Positions 37,362 through 46,532 of a stretch of DNA of 64,000 bases are shown one piece after another; the stretch's first letter is position 1; every line of letters starts with the position of its first letter. The DNA lies in assembly GCF_014705605.1 (NCBI RefSeq), contig NZ_JACXIZ010000020.1:121097-185096 (forward strand), given 5' to 3'. Made by a program: the position numbers and the translations under genes. Below the pieces are notes generated by a model. That model did no database searches, had not been told where the DNA came from, and saw nothing but the letters and a program-made list of their open reading frames with translations. The DNA comes from Paenibacillus sabuli. GTDB taxonomy: Bacteria > Bacillota > Bacilli > Paenibacillales > Paenibacillaceae.

Positions 37362-37406
37362 CCGATCCTGACCAATGCCGGCACGCCGGACGTTGGTCAG
37401 GATCGG
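37362..37406. terminator. Hairpin between the YjbR and MFS genes (convergent)
   Basis: CCGATCCTGACCAA (37362-37375) pairs perfectly with TTGGTCAGGATCGG (37393-37406), with a 17-base GC-rich loop that can itself fold. There is no U-run, so it may act as a transcript end stabiliser or bidirectional pause. Confidence 0.6.
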
Positions 37407-37445
37407 GCGAAGCAAGGCCTGTATGCCGTCTAGCAAGGACCGACG

Positions 37446-38831
37446 CTACTGAGACTGAGCCGATCTGCGACTGCTCGCGATGTACAGCAGCGAGCAGACC
37501 AGCGTGACAAGGCCGACGGCCGCAGTACCCCAGAAAAGATTGGCATGCGCTACCTGCAGCGGCAGCTCGCGCTGGAGGGCAAGGGCGCTGCCGCAGAGCG
37601 CGACGCTGAAGGCCCCGCTGAAAAACTGCAGCAGCTGAAAGAGTCCCATCCCCGCTCCGATCTGCCGCGCGGACAGAATGCGCGACATCTCGTTGGATAC
37701 GCTGGCATTGAGCGCGGTGAAGCCGAGAATCATCAGCATGAACACGACGAGTACGGCATAATAGGAAACGCCGCCCAGCAACGCGAACAATACGCCGGCT
37801 GCGAGCAGCGGCCAGGGGGCCCAGCGCAGCAGCGGCCGATTGCCGTGCCGGTCGATGGTGCGGCCGATCCGGCCCGAGGCCAACATCGACAGTAGTGCCC
37901 CCGGGAACAGGATCAAGCCGGCCTGCAACGGCTCCAGCCCGTACTGGTGCGTCAGCACCTGCGGAAGCAGGTACATCGTGGCAAAATTGATCACATACGC
38001 AAAAATACCGAGCCCGATGAGGAGCATGTAGGCGCGATTGCGCAGCAAGTCCGGCTGCACGAACGGCTCGGCAGTGCGGGTAATGCGCAGCCAGAACAAG
38101 GCCAGCCCGAGCAAGCCGGCCCCTAAAGCCGGAACGAGCTGATTGCTCAAAAAAAGCAGCAGTCCGGTCGTGCCGATTGCCAGCAGCAATCCGCCCTGCC
38201 AATCGAAGGAACCGGGCGCCGCAGGCTCGGCCGGCAGCTGCCGATACAGAATCGGGAGGATGAGCAGGGCAACGCCGGTGACGAGAAACAAGGCATTCCA
38301 GCCGAACACCTGCGTAATGAAGCCGCCGGCAACCGGACCCAGTCCGAGCCCGAGCGAGGCGGCAGCCATAATCAAGGACATTGACTTGCCGCGCTGCTCC
38401 TGAGGGACGTGGCGCGCAATCAGGACGAGCGAGAGGCTGACCGCCGAACCTGCGCCGCTAGCCTGGACGAGGCGAGAGACAAGCAGCAGCGCGTAGTTGT
38501 GACTGAGCCATCCGGCGATCGAAGCGCCGCCCAGGCAGAGCAGTCCGATCAGCAGCAACCTGCGAATGGGCAAAAAGTCGGAGAGCCGGCTGTACGTAAT
38601 CGACGAAATCGCAAACACAGTCGAGTAGCCGGTCACAATCCAGGAGGCAGCTGCGGCGCCGAGCTGGAATTGCTCGGATACGCGCGGCAGCGCAAGGTTG
38701 AACATCATCGTATTCATGACGACCAGCACGACTACCGTTCCGAGCAACGGGATGACGATTCGCGGGTTGAATACCGGGGCAATCGAGGCGCTTTGCGCCG
38801 ATAATGCGGCCGATTGGCTGTTAGCTTGCAT
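37446..38831 (-). CDS. MFS multidrug transporter, DHA2 (14-helix) type
   Basis: About 461 residues and about 14 hydrophobic helices. Motif A in loop 2-3 reads RLSDFLPIRRLLL, and motif C-like GLGLGPVAGGF sits in helix 5, marking a drug/H+ antiporter of the LmrB/TetA(L) group. The start at 38831 is weakly supported because the frame is open from a TTG at 38843. It is divergent from an ArsR-family regulator, with an operator-like palindrome in between, so it is probably repressed until an inducer binds the regulator. Confidence 0.88.
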   Translation of the reverse strand: MQANSQSAALSAQSASIAPVFNPRIVIPLLGTVVVLVVMNTMMFNLALPRVSEQFQLGAAAASWIVTGYSTVFAISSITYSRLSDFLPIRRLLLIGLLCLGGASIAGWLSHNYALLLVSRLVQASGAGSAVSLSLVLIARHVPQEQRGKSMSLIMAAASLGLGLGPVAGGFITQVFGWNALFLVTGVALLILPILYRQLPAEPAAPGSFDWQGGLLLAIGTTGLLLFLSNQLVPALGAGLLGLALFWLRITRTAEPFVQPDLLRNRAYMLLIGLGIFAYVINFATMYLLPQVLTHQYGLEPLQAGLILFPGALLSMLASGRIGRTIDRHGNRPLLRWAPWPLLAAGVLFALLGGVSYYAVLVVFMLMILGFTALNASVSNEMSRILSARQIGAGMGLFQLLQFFSGAFSVALCGSALALQRELPLQVAHANLFWGTAAVGLVTLVCSLLYIASSRRSAQSQ

Positions 38832-38851
38832 CGTATACGCCAACTTTCATA

Positions 38852-38869
38852 GTTCTATAATTATCGAAC
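38852..38869. promoter_or_regulatory. Operator-like palindrome between MFS and ArsR genes
   Basis: GTTCTATAATTATCGAAC is an 18-base palindrome with one mismatched pair. It lies 21 bases upstream of the transporter start and about 30 bases upstream of a TATAAT-like element (GGTATAATG, 38894-38902) that would serve the arsR-type gene. The size and symmetry fit an ArsR-family dimer site. Confidence 0.6.
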
Positions 38870-38933
38870 AAATAAAAATATAGCACGCCTTGTGGTATAA
38901 TGCAATCGATAGCAAGTGGGGGAGGAACAGCAT

Positions 38934-39302
38934 GTGAGAACCCTTGTTCATCCGGAGCGCGATCAGCTGCAATTGACCACGATCCTCGCCGCCCTGAGCG
39001 ACCCGATCCGGCTGAGGCTTATCCGCGAGCTTGCGCTTGCGGGCGAGATGCCCTGCGGAGAATTTGCGAGTCCGGTCGCCAAATCAACAATGAGTCACCA
39101 TGTGCGGACCTTGCGCGAAGCCGGCGTGCTGCGCGTGCGCCTGCAAGGGACGCAGCGCCGGTTATCGCTGCGCTCGGAGGATTTGGACGCCCGTTTTCCA
39201 GGCTTGTTGAGCGCGGTGCTGCAGGCGGACGCTTCCGTCGAAGACAGTGCGCGCTCCATCGAGCCGGAGCCCCGCGAGGGCGAAGAAGGAGGGATGGCAT
39301 GA
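38934..39302 (+). CDS. ArsR-family winged-helix transcriptional regulator
   Basis: 122 residues, with a GTG start directly after GGGGGAGGA. The winged helix-turn-helix reads LAALSDPIRLRLIRELALAGEMPC and KSTMSHHVRTLREAGVLRVR, the SmtB/ArsR recognition helix. It lacks the CVC metal motif, so it probably senses an organic ligand. The divergent MFS gene is the likely target, together with its own gene and the coupled lipoprotein. The stop overlaps the next ATG by four bases. Confidence 0.9.
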   Translation: MRTLVHPERDQLQLTTILAALSDPIRLRLIRELALAGEMPCGEFASPVAKSTMSHHVRTLREAGVLRVRLQGTQRRLSLRSEDLDARFPGLLSAVLQADASVEDSARSIEPEPREGEEGGMA

Positions 39303-39859
39303 AGCGTCGAACACCGCGCGACCTGGTTGTTCCGATCTGGGTCAGTCTTGTGCTGTGCGGCTTGCTCCTGCTGGCCGGCTGCGCCAACGACAGACCGGCT
39401 GGCCTTACCGAGCGCGACAAGGAGCAAATCAGCGAAGTGGCCGCGGCCTACTACAATGCGCTTGTCGACGAGCAGTACATGACGGCATTTGGCACGCTCT
39501 CGGAGAGCCAGGATTTTATTGACGTCGATGCGCGGGTCACGGTGCTGCACGAGTTGCGCGATGCGCTTGGCTACCGGATCTCCTGGAGCGGACCGATTAA
39601 GGCCGGCGACGTTTCGTATCACGAAGAAATGGGCATGCCGTTTATGTATACCGTACTGTCGCTGCAATACGGCGCCGTTTCGGGAGACATCAATGAAGTG
39701 CTTTTTTTCAAGCGCGACGAGCTCGACGGCGGCGCTTGGAAGATCGCGCATATCGAGAGTCTGGACCGCTATATCCCATACCGCGCGGCTGATTACACCC
39801 TTAATCGCATTCCCGATTTTCTCATGCCGCAGCAGGGCGAGTCGGATAGCAATTCGTAA
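39299..39859 (+). CDS. Lipoprotein with DUF4019/SnoaL-like pattern, unknown function
   Basis: 186 residues. The basic head and hydrophobic stretch end in the lipobox L-A-G-C (about 24-27). The mature part begins with a helical segment (RDKEQISEVAAAYYNALVDEQYMTAF), then beta strands (YRISWSGPIKAGDVSYHEEMG, FMYTVLSLQYGAVSG). This recalls DUF4019- or NTF2-like small domains, though I am not certain. It is coupled to the ArsR gene by an ATGA overlap and is presumably co-regulated with the MFS transporter. Confidence 0.7.
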   Translation: MKRRTPRDLVVPIWVSLVLCGLLLLAGCANDRPAGLTERDKEQISEVAAAYYNALVDEQYMTAFGTLSESQDFIDVDARVTVLHELRDALGYRISWSGPIKAGDVSYHEEMGMPFMYTVLSLQYGAVSGDINEVLFFKRDELDGGAWKIAHIESLDRYIPYRAADYTLNRIPDFLMPQQGESDSNS

Positions 39860-39905
39860 TAGATAGTGGATGATGTGAGGACCCAAACCTCTACAAAGCA
39901 TAGGG

Positions 39906-39933
39906 CCGCGCCGGCATATGACGGCGCGGTCTT
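39906..39933 (+). terminator. Probable terminator after the ArsR-lipoprotein unit
   Basis: CCGCGCCG and CGGCGCGG pair across an eight-base loop, followed by TCTTT. The stem is short but very GC-rich. Confidence 0.6.
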
Positions 39934-40050
39934 TCAGCCGTTTCGCCTTGAAATTATAGAAAGCATACGATCTCGCATAGCATGCTTGAACAAGCTTGGA
40001 TGAACCGCTACAATGAAGGGATATTCTGTAATGCAAGGAGCGAATCAGCC

Positions 40051-40548
40051 ATGCATGCAAGCGAATTTGGAAGATTGGCGGTCCGCCTGCTGGCCATTTA
40101 CTTTGTGGTTGAAGGCTTGGCCACCGTCGGCAACACAATCGGCAATATTTACGCAAGCCAACAACTCATGCCCGGCGCAGATGGCATCGTTCGTGTGATT
40201 TTACCTTTGGCCGCCGGCGCTTTGATTCAATTGCTGGCCGGCATAACGCTCTGGCTCGGCGCCGATCGGCTGGCCCGTCGGTTCGGCAGCGTCGGCGCGT
40301 CGGCGGCAGCCTCCGGCGAGAGATGGCGTATTGAAAGCTTCGTCATTGCCGCGGCCGGTCTTGTGATCCTTATTTTGGCAGGTACATCGCTGGTGCAAGC
40401 CTTGCTTTCGCTGGTCTGGCGCATGGAGGACGTTAATGTGTCGGCGAGCGCGCACGGGCCTCATCTGATCGCCGAGGCGCTCCGCATGCTGCTCGGCGCA
40501 TGGTTGATTCGCATGGCGCCGCGTCTCGCCGCACGGCTTGGAAATTGA
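40051..40548 (+). CDS. Four-helix membrane protein, unknown function
   Basis: 165 residues from ATG 40051 with CAAGGAGCG upstream. Hydrophobic helices are near 10-30, 45-70, 85-110 and 140-160 (LAVRLLAIYFVVEGLATVG; VILPLAAGALIQLLAGITLWL; FVIAAAGLVILILAGTSLVQALLSLVW). No charged motif suggests transport. It ends just before the hisA-like gene, 74 bases away, which has its own -10 element. I recognise no family. Confidence 0.7.
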   Translation: MHASEFGRLAVRLLAIYFVVEGLATVGNTIGNIYASQQLMPGADGIVRVILPLAAGALIQLLAGITLWLGADRLARRFGSVGASAAASGERWRIESFVIAAAGLVILILAGTSLVQALLSLVWRMEDVNVSASAHGPHLIAEALRMLLGAWLIRMAPRLAARLGN

Positions 40549-40570
40549 TCCTGAAACGGCGGCGCAACTG

Positions 40571-40579
40571 TGTTATAAT
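40571..40579 (+). promoter_or_regulatory. Extended -10 promoter element before the hisA-like gene
   Basis: TGTTATAAT matches the extended -10 consensus TGnTATAAT exactly. No good -35 box lies 17 bases upstream, as is common for extended -10 promoters. Transcription would start about 37 bases before the start codon. Confidence 0.55.
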
Positions 40580-40622
40580 GAGGACAATTTGGATTACAGC
40601 GCTTGACCGAAGGAGAATGCCT

Positions 40623-41381
40623 TTGAAATTCAGACCGTGCATCGATATTCATCAGGGTAAAGTAAAGCAAATCGTCGGTGAAACGCTAGGTGCCGCAAAC
40701 GGCGCAGTCGTCGAAAATTTCGTATCGAAGCAATCGCCCGCCTACTATGCCGAGCTGTTCCGCAGGGACGGCCTGAGCGGCGGACATGTCATCATGCTCG
40801 GTCCGGGCAACGAGGCCGCCGCACTCGAAGCGCTGTGCGCCTATCCGGGCGGCCTGCAGCTCGGCGGCGGGATACGCGCAGACAACGCGGCGCGTTATCT
40901 CGAGGCCGGCGCCTCCCATGTGATTGTCACCTCGTATCTGTTCGAGGGCGGCGATCTGAACATGGCCAATTTGCTGCGTCTAGTCGAGGCCGTCGGCCGG
41001 GAGCGGCTGGTTATCGATTTGAGCTGTCGCGAGCAGGAAGGCGCGTGGCATGTCATGACGGACGGATGGAAGACGTTTACGCCGTTTCGGGTTGACGCCG
41101 CATCCGTTCGCGAGCTGGAGCAGTATTGCAGCGAATTTCTCGTCCATGCCGTCGATGTGGAGGGCAAGCGCTCGGGCATGCAGGAGCGGCTCGTCGCCAA
41201 TCTGGCCGAGTGGACGTCCATTCCATGCACCTATGCCGGAGGGGCGCGCTCGCTCGACGATCTGGAGCGCTTCCGCACCCTCGGCGGCGGCCGCCTGGAC
41301 ATTACGATCGGCAGCGCGCTGGATCTGTTCGGCGGCGACTTGCCGTATCACGAGGTAGTGGAGCGCTGCGCAGGTTCATAA
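40623..41381 (+). CDS. hisA: HisA, eukaryotic (His6) type ProFAR isomerase
   Basis: 252 residues. It isomerises ProFAR to PRFAR in histidine synthesis. The sequence follows the fungal/plant His6 pattern, not the usual bacterial HisA. Signatures are KFRPCIDIHQGKVKQIVG, SGGHVIMLGPGNEAAALEAL, YPGGLQLGGGIRADNA, GASHVIVTSYLF, LVIDLSC and TYAGGARSLDDLERF. Both barrel aspartates (CIDIH; the later DLSCR/HAVDVEG region) are in place. The frame is open from 40500 and an ATG lies at 40617, but GAAGGAGA is spaced correctly only for the TTG at 40623. No other his gene lies in the window, so it is a solitary copy. Confidence 0.85.
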   Translation: MKFRPCIDIHQGKVKQIVGETLGAANGAVVENFVSKQSPAYYAELFRRDGLSGGHVIMLGPGNEAAALEALCAYPGGLQLGGGIRADNAARYLEAGASHVIVTSYLFEGGDLNMANLLRLVEAVGRERLVIDLSCREQEGAWHVMTDGWKTFTPFRVDAASVRELEQYCSEFLVHAVDVEGKRSGMQERLVANLAEWTSIPCTYAGGARSLDDLERFRTLGGGRLDITIGSALDLFGGDLPYHEVVERCAGS

Positions 41382-41538
41382 TTTCGACACATTTTCCGGT
41401 CAATTGTCGCTTCGCACTGGAGTGCGGGCGCATTTATCTTTATAATGGAAGAGGTAAGCGTTGGTACGGATGCTTATCGGGTATGCCCGCCGATGGGCGA
41501 AGGGGTTACATTTCTAAGCGAGGTGGAGAAAAACCGCA

Positions 41539-44394
41539 ATGATTACCATCAATAGCGGCAGCCAGCGGCAAGATCCCTGGCAAGCCTACTACGGTCCCAA
41601 CCTGGGGTACGTGCAAGAGCAATACGAGCGTTTTTTAAAGGATCCTTCCTCGGTTGAACCGGGCTTTCGCGAGCTGTTCGGCCGTCACGGCGCGCCGCCC
41701 GCGCGCAGCCGCGATGTCTCGGCGCCCCAAGAAGCCGGGGCCGTTCAAGCGCAGCAAGGAACTGACTATAACTGGATGCAGAAGGTGGTCGCCGCGCACA
41801 AGCTGCTCGAAAACGTGAGGGTCTACGGCCATCTGGCCGCCACGATCGATCCGCTCGGACTCGGACTAACCTCGGACACGCGTCTGCTGGAGCCGCAGAC
41901 GTTCCAATTGACCGAGGAAGACTTGTCGTCGATTCCGGCGCACCTGATCTGGCCTGACGCGCACGAGGACGTCGCCAACGGCTTGCAGGCCTACCGCCGT
42001 CTGCGTCAGATCTACACCGAATCGGCCGCATACGAATTTGCGCACGTGCACGAGCAGGAAGAGCGCGAGTGGCTCAACGCACGCCTTGAAAAAAGCAAGC
42101 CGGAGCAGCTCGACACCGACGAAAAAACGACGCTGCTCAATCGCCTGATTCAAACCGAGCAGTTCGAGCACTTTTTGCATCGCACATTTACAGGACAAAA
42201 GCGCTTCTCCGTCGAAGGTCTGGAAGTGCTTATTCCCATGCTCGACGAGCTGGTGATGCGCTTCTCCGAGGACGGAGCGGAGCGGATCCTGATGGGGATG
42301 GCGCATCGCGGCCGTCTCAACGTGCTCGCGCATATTCTCGGCAAGCCGTACAGCAAGATTTTCTCGGAGTTCCATCATGCGCCGAATAAAGACTTGATGC
42401 CGTCGGAAGGCTCGATGGGCATCAATTTCGGATGGACCGGCGACGTCAAGTACCATCTGGGCGGACACCGTTCGTTCAAGGCTGGTGAGACAGTCACGAC
42501 GCGCCTTACGCTCGCCAACAATCCGAGCCACCTGGAGTTCGTCAATCCGATCGTCGAGGGCTTCACGCGCGCCGCTCAGGAGGACCGGACCAAGGCCGGC
42601 TATCCCGAGCAGAACGTCGCCGAGGCTGCGACCGTGCTGGTGCACGGCGATGCCGCCTTCCCCGGCGAAGGCATCGTCGCGGAGACGCTGAACTTCAACC
42701 AGTTGCCGGGCTATCGCAACGGCGGAACGGTGCACATTATCGCGAACAATCGGCTCGGCTTCACGACGGAGAGCCATGACTCGCGCTCCACGCACTACGC
42801 GAGCGATCTGGCGAAAGGCTACGAGATCCCGATCGTCCATGTCAACGCCGACGATCCGGAGACGTGTCTGGCCGTGGTGCGGCTGGCCTGCGAATACCGG
42901 ACCAAGTTCAAAAAAGACTTCCTGATCGACTTGATCGGGTACCGCCGCTACGGACACAACGAAATGGACGATCCGGAGGCGACGCAGCCGCTCATGTACG
43001 GCAAGGTGCACAGCCATCCGTCCGTCACCGTGCTCTACGGCCGCAGACTGACCGAGACCCGCGTCGTGGACGAAGCCAAGATCGGCAGCTTCAAGGACCA
43101 CATCATCCGGACGATGGAGTCGGCATACGAGCAAGTCAAGCAAAACGGTCACGGCGAAGTCGATTCCGTGCAGGATGCGCGCGACGAGAAGCCCGGTTCC
43201 ACAGAAGGGACTGCGGTCCGGCTGGAGACGCTCAAGGAAATCAACGGCAACCTGCTGAAGTGGCCGGACGGCTTCAAGGTATATCCGAAACTGCGCCGCA
43301 TCCTGGAGCGCCGCAAAAACGCGCTGGAGGACGGACAGAAGGTCGACTGGGCGCTCGCCGAGACGCTGGCGTTCGCCACGATCCTGGACGACGGCACGCC
43401 GATCCGGCTGAGCGGTCAGGACTCCGAGCGCGGCACCTTCGCGCATCGTCACATCGTGCTGCATGATTACGAGAACGGCTCGACCTATTCGCCGCTTCAC
43501 CAGCTGCCGTCCGCGAAGGCGTCGTTCGCCGTGCACAACAGTCCGCTCTCTGAGGCGTCGGTGCTCGGCTTCGAATACGGCTACAACGTGTTCGCGCCGG
43601 AGACGCTCGTGCTGTGGGAGGCGCAATACGGCGACTTCACCAATGCGGCGCAGGTCATCATCGACCAGTTCATCTCCGCGGGACGCGAGAAATGGTCGCA
43701 GCACAGCGGTCTGGTCATGCTGCTGCCGCATGGTTACGAGGGCCAGGGGCCCGAGCATTCGAGCGCGCGCCTGGAGCGTTATCTGACCGGCGCCGCGGAG
43801 AATAACTGGACGGTCGCCAACCTGACGAGCGCGGCCCAGTACTTCCATCTGCTGCGCCGCCAGGCGGCGATGCTGCAGACCAAGGACGTCCGCCCGCTCA
43901 TCCTGATGGCGCCCAAGAGCCTGATTCGCAATCCGCGCGTCGCATCGCCGGCCTCGGCCTTTGCCGAAGGCGGGTTCCAGGAGGTGCTTGAGGAGCAGTC
44001 GCCGCGCGGCGACGCCAAGGGCGTGACGCGTCTGCTGCTGTGCACCGGCAAGGTCGCCGTCGATCTGCAGGAAGCGATCGACAATGCCGAGTCCGGCGAC
44101 CTTTCGTGGGTGCGGGTCGTCCGCGTCGAGCAGCTCTATCCGTTCCCCAAGGAACGTCTGAGCGAGATCTGCAAAGCGCATCCCGGCGTCAAGGAGCTGG
44201 TATGGGTCCAAGAGGAACCCGAGAACATGGGCGCCTGGCGGTACGCCGAGCCGCGTCTGCGGGCGATCGCGCCGAAGCGCGCGTCCGTCTCGTATATCGG
44301 ACGTCCCGAGCGCTCCAGCACGGCCAGCGGCTATCAGTATGTGCATGCTTATGAGCAGCAGCGCATTCTCTCGCAAGCATTAAAGCAGTCCTAA
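41539..44394 (+). CDS. odhA: 2-oxoglutarate dehydrogenase E1 component
   Basis: 951 residues, the usual length. This thiamine diphosphate enzyme decarboxylates 2-oxoglutarate and transfers the succinyl group to E2. The N-terminal segment binds E2 ([23 protein letters not shown]). Family motifs are [59 protein letters not shown] and the ThDP/Mg site [16 protein letters not shown]. The C-terminal transketolase domain includes [13 protein letters not shown] and [17 protein letters not shown] -10-like TATAAT lies at 41441. The start has AGGTGGAG upstream. It is the first gene of odhAB. Confidence 0.97.
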   Translation: MITINSGSQRQDPWQAYYGPNLGYVQEQYERFLKDPSSVEPGFRELFGRHGAPPARSRDVSAPQEAGAVQAQQGTDYNWMQKVVAAHKLLENVRVYGHLAATIDPLGLGLTSDTRLLEPQTFQLTEEDLSSIPAHLIWPDAHEDVANGLQAYRRLRQIYTESAAYEFAHVHEQEEREWLNARLEKSKPEQLDTDEKTTLLNRLIQTEQFEHFLHRTFTGQKRFSVEGLEVLIPMLDELVMRFSEDGAERILMGMAHRGRLNVLAHILGKPYSKIFSEFHHAPNKDLMPSEGSMGINFGWTGDVKYHLGGHRSFKAGETVTTRLTLANNPSHLEFVNPIVEGFTRAAQEDRTKAGYPEQNVAEAATVLVHGDAAFPGEGIVAETLNFNQLPGYRNGGTVHIIANNRLGFTTESHDSRSTHYASDLAKGYEIPIVHVNADDPETCLAVVRLACEYRTKFKKDFLIDLIGYRRYGHNEMDDPEATQPLMYGKVHSHPSVTVLYGRRLTETRVVDEAKIGSFKDHIIRTMESAYEQVKQNGHGEVDSVQDARDEKPGSTEGTAVRLETLKEINGNLLKWPDGFKVYPKLRRILERRKNALEDGQKVDWALAETLAFATILDDGTPIRLSGQDSERGTFAHRHIVLHDYENGSTYSPLHQLPSAKASFAVHNSPLSEASVLGFEYGYNVFAPETLVLWEAQYGDFTNAAQVIIDQFISAGREKWSQHSGLVMLLPHGYEGQGPEHSSARLERYLTGAAENNWTVANLTSAAQYFHLLRRQAAMLQTKDVRPLILMAPKSLIRNPRVASPASAFAEGGFQEVLEEQSPRGDAKGVTRLLLCTGKVAVDLQEAIDNAESGDLSWVRVVRVEQLYPFPKERLSEICKAHPGVKELVWVQEEPENMGAWRYAEPRLRAIAPKRASVSYIGRPERSSTASGYQYVHAYEQQRILSQALKQS

Positions 44395-44425
44395 TCAACC
44401 CGATCTAACCGAAGGAGGCAGCGCT

Positions 44426-45700
44426 GTGAGCGACATTACAATTCCCGATCTGGGCGAATCAATTACAGAAGGCACGATATCGAAATGGGTGAAGGCGGCC
44501 GGAGATACCGTGAAACGCGGCGATCTGCTCTTGGAGCTGGAGACCGATAAAGTCAATCTCGAGGTCAGCGCCGAGGACGACGGCGTACTGGGCGAAATCC
44601 TGAAGCAAGAGGGCGATACCGTCGCACCCGGCGAGGTCGTCGGCACGATCGGAGCCGGGGGCGGCTCCGCTCCGGCCAAGGCCGAGGAGCCGGCTCAAGA
44701 ACCTTCGCAGCCGGCATCGCAATCCCAAGAAGAGCAGCCTGCCAAATCTGAGCAGTCCGCCAAGACCGAGCAACCGGGTCAAGCCGACAAAGCCGCCGAG
44801 TCCGGCAGCGTAACGGCCACCCCGGCAGCGCGCCGGTTGGCACGCGAGCAAGGCATCGACCTGAGCAGCGTCGGCGCGCGCGATCCGCTCGGTCGCATCC
44901 GCTCGGACGATGTGCGCCAATCGAAGCAAGCGCCGGCTGCAGCCGGACAAGCTCCTGCCCCGTCTCAACCGGCCGCCGCTGCGTCCGCACCGGAAGGCAA
45001 GGAGGTCGAGCGCCGCAAAATGTCGCGCCGTCGCCAGACGATCGCCAAACGGCTCGTCGAGGCCCAGCACACGGCGGCCATGCTGACGACGTTCAACGAA
45101 GTGGATATGACGGCGATCATGGAGCTGCGCAAGCGCCGCAAGGACGCCTTCAAGGAAAAGCACGAAGTCAATCTCGGCTTCATGTCCTTCTTTACCAAGG
45201 CGGTCGTCGGCGCGCTCAAGGCGTTCCCGCTGCTCAATGCCGAAATTGACGGCGACGAGCTGCTCGTCAAAAAATACTACGATATCGGCATCGCGGTTTC
45301 GGCGAAGGAAGGGCTCGTGGTCCCGGTCGTGCGTGATGCGGATCGACTCAGCTTCGCCGGCATCGAGAAGCAGATTCTCGATCTGGCAGGCAAGGCTCGC
45401 AACAACACGCTGGCGCTTTCGGATCTGCAAGGCGGTACGTTCACGATTACCAATGGCGGCGTGTTCGGCTCGCTGCTCTCGACCCCGATCCTGAACAGCC
45501 CGCAGGTCGGCATCCTCGGCATGCACTCGATTCAGCGCCGCCCGGTCGCAACGAGCGAGGACGGCATGGAGAATCGCCCGATGATGTATATCGCGCTGTC
45601 CTACGATCACCGGATTGTCGACGGCAGCGAAGCGGTGCGCTTCCTCGTAACGATCAAAAATCTGCTCGAAGATCCGGAGTCGTTGCTACTGGAAGGCTAA
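44426..45700 (+). CDS. odhB: Dihydrolipoyl succinyltransferase E2 of 2-oxoglutarate dehydrogenase
   Basis: 424 residues. The lipoyl domain (1-75) has the lipoylation lysine in [11 protein letters not shown]. An Ala/Pro/Gln-rich linker follows, then the E1/E3-binding domain ([18 protein letters not shown]...[11 protein letters not shown]), then the catalytic core (about 190-424) with the HxxxDG motif YDHRIVDG and the succinyl-specific [12 protein letters not shown]. The GTG start has GAAGGAGG upstream, 31 bases after odhA. It forms the cubic core of the complex. No lpd gene is adjacent, so E3 must be shared from elsewhere. Confidence 0.97.
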   Translation: MSDITIPDLGESITEGTISKWVKAAGDTVKRGDLLLELETDKVNLEVSAEDDGVLGEILKQEGDTVAPGEVVGTIGAGGGSAPAKAEEPAQEPSQPASQSQEEQPAKSEQSAKTEQPGQADKAAESGSVTATPAARRLAREQGIDLSSVGARDPLGRIRSDDVRQSKQAPAAAGQAPAPSQPAAAASAPEGKEVERRKMSRRRQTIAKRLVEAQHTAAMLTTFNEVDMTAIMELRKRRKDAFKEKHEVNLGFMSFFTKAVVGALKAFPLLNAEIDGDELLVKKYYDIGIAVSAKEGLVVPVVRDADRLSFAGIEKQILDLAGKARNNTLALSDLQGGTFTITNGGVFGSLLSTPILNSPQVGILGMHSIQRRPVATSEDGMENRPMMYIALSYDHRIVDGSEAVRFLVTIKNLLEDPESLLLEG

Positions 45701-45721
45701 AACCTTATTGCATCGAATAGG

Positions 45722-45755
45722 AAAAACGGACCGATTCCAGTCGGTCCGTTTTTCT
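45722..45755 (+). terminator. Rho-independent terminator after odhAB
   Basis: AAAACGGACCGA pairs with TCGGTCCGTTTT across a six-base loop and is followed by TC-TT, 22 bases after the odhB stop. Confidence 0.9.
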
Positions 45756-45784
45756 TAAATATATAAAATTTATAAGATAGTCTC

Positions 45785-45833
45785 GGAACGAAACGAGTTG
45801 CGCCATAAAAGACGGCTTGCTCGTTTCGCCTTG
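45785..45833. repeat. Hairpin repeat, copy 1
   Basis: GGAACGAAACGAG is followed by 22 bases and CTCGTTTCGCCTTG, giving a nine-base-pair stem (CGAAACGAG/CTCGTTTCG). The outer edges GGAACGAAAC and GTTTCGCCTTG recur exactly at 46128-46178. Confidence 0.65.
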
Positions 45834-45863
45834 TCCGTCCATATACGCGAGAATCCTGTGTCG

Positions 45864-46385
45864 TTAAGGCAAGCGATTGCGTAACTCCTCCACTTCTTCG
45901 GGCGTGAAGCCGGTGGCTGCTGCGATTAGGGTGCTGTCAATTTCCAGATCAATCATACGTTTGGCGATTTCCCGCTTGCCCTCAAGCTTGCCCTCCCGCT
46001 TAATATCATCCAGTACTTTTTCGAAGCCCATGATCGCTGCATCTCCTTTCGCATTCTGAATAAACGCTTGCACTTGAAATTGAGCAAAATATACGTTTTA
46101 CATGTATACGAAGCTGCTCAATTTCGCGGAACGAAACTGGCCGCGCTGCCGAAGAACGGCGCGAACCGTTTCGCCTTGGGACTCATGTTCAGGTAATTTC
46201 TGAAGAAGGATGTTGGCCATCCATGCTATAAATTGTTGCAGGTGATCGTGATGGCTTTCACCCATCCTTTGTGAACAAAGGAGCGGAGCAGCTTGCTCCA
46301 CAAAGATCTTTTTGCTTGAAAGCAGGAAGCGGTACGATGTGTCGTGACGCTGGTGGATCGATTCCCGGTGTTCGTCGGATGGCAA
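45864..46385 (-). pseudogene. Decayed Rpn-family recombination-promoting nuclease/putative transposase
   Basis: Three pieces in two frames on the minus strand. The first, from 46385, gives HDTSYRFLLSSKKIFVE, the start of the Rpn/PD-(D/E)XK domain. A shifted frame continues KLLRSFVHKGWVKA. The first frame then resumes with QFIAWMANILLQKLPE. After a break the last piece (46073-45864) gives the classic tail GKLEGKREIAKRMIDLEIDS...ATGFTPEEVEELRNRLP. The middle, about 100-150 residues including the nuclease motifs, is missing. It is a dead copy. The hairpin repeat at 46128-46178 lies in the break. Confidence 0.8.
46128..46178. repeat. Hairpin repeat, copy 2 (inside the Rpn pseudogene)
   Basis: GGAACGAAAC at the left end and GTTTCGCCTTG at the right end are identical to copy 1 at 45785-45833, with an inner GCGC/GCGC stem. 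It marks the point where the Rpn reading frame breaks down. Confidence 0.6.
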
Positions 46386-46532
46386 ATCGATTTCTCTCCC
46401 TTCGAAAACTCCTTTCCATTATATCGCGTATGCCTAATGAGGACAATGAAAGGCAGGACGAGAATACAAAAGCCATGCATAGTTTGGCCGGGATTGCGGA
46501 TAATGTAGGAAAACAAAAGGTGGTTTCCTACA

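Noticed and set aside
38900..39298. Long upstream extension of the lipoprotein frame through the ArsR gene
   Set aside because: The extension is a shadow of arsR coding. The lipoprotein signal peptide begins at 39299, coupled to the ArsR stop.
41866..44376. 836-codon open frame on the minus strand opposite odhA
   Set aside because: Antisense shadow of odhA, rich in Arg/Leu/His, with no domain and no ribosome-binding site.
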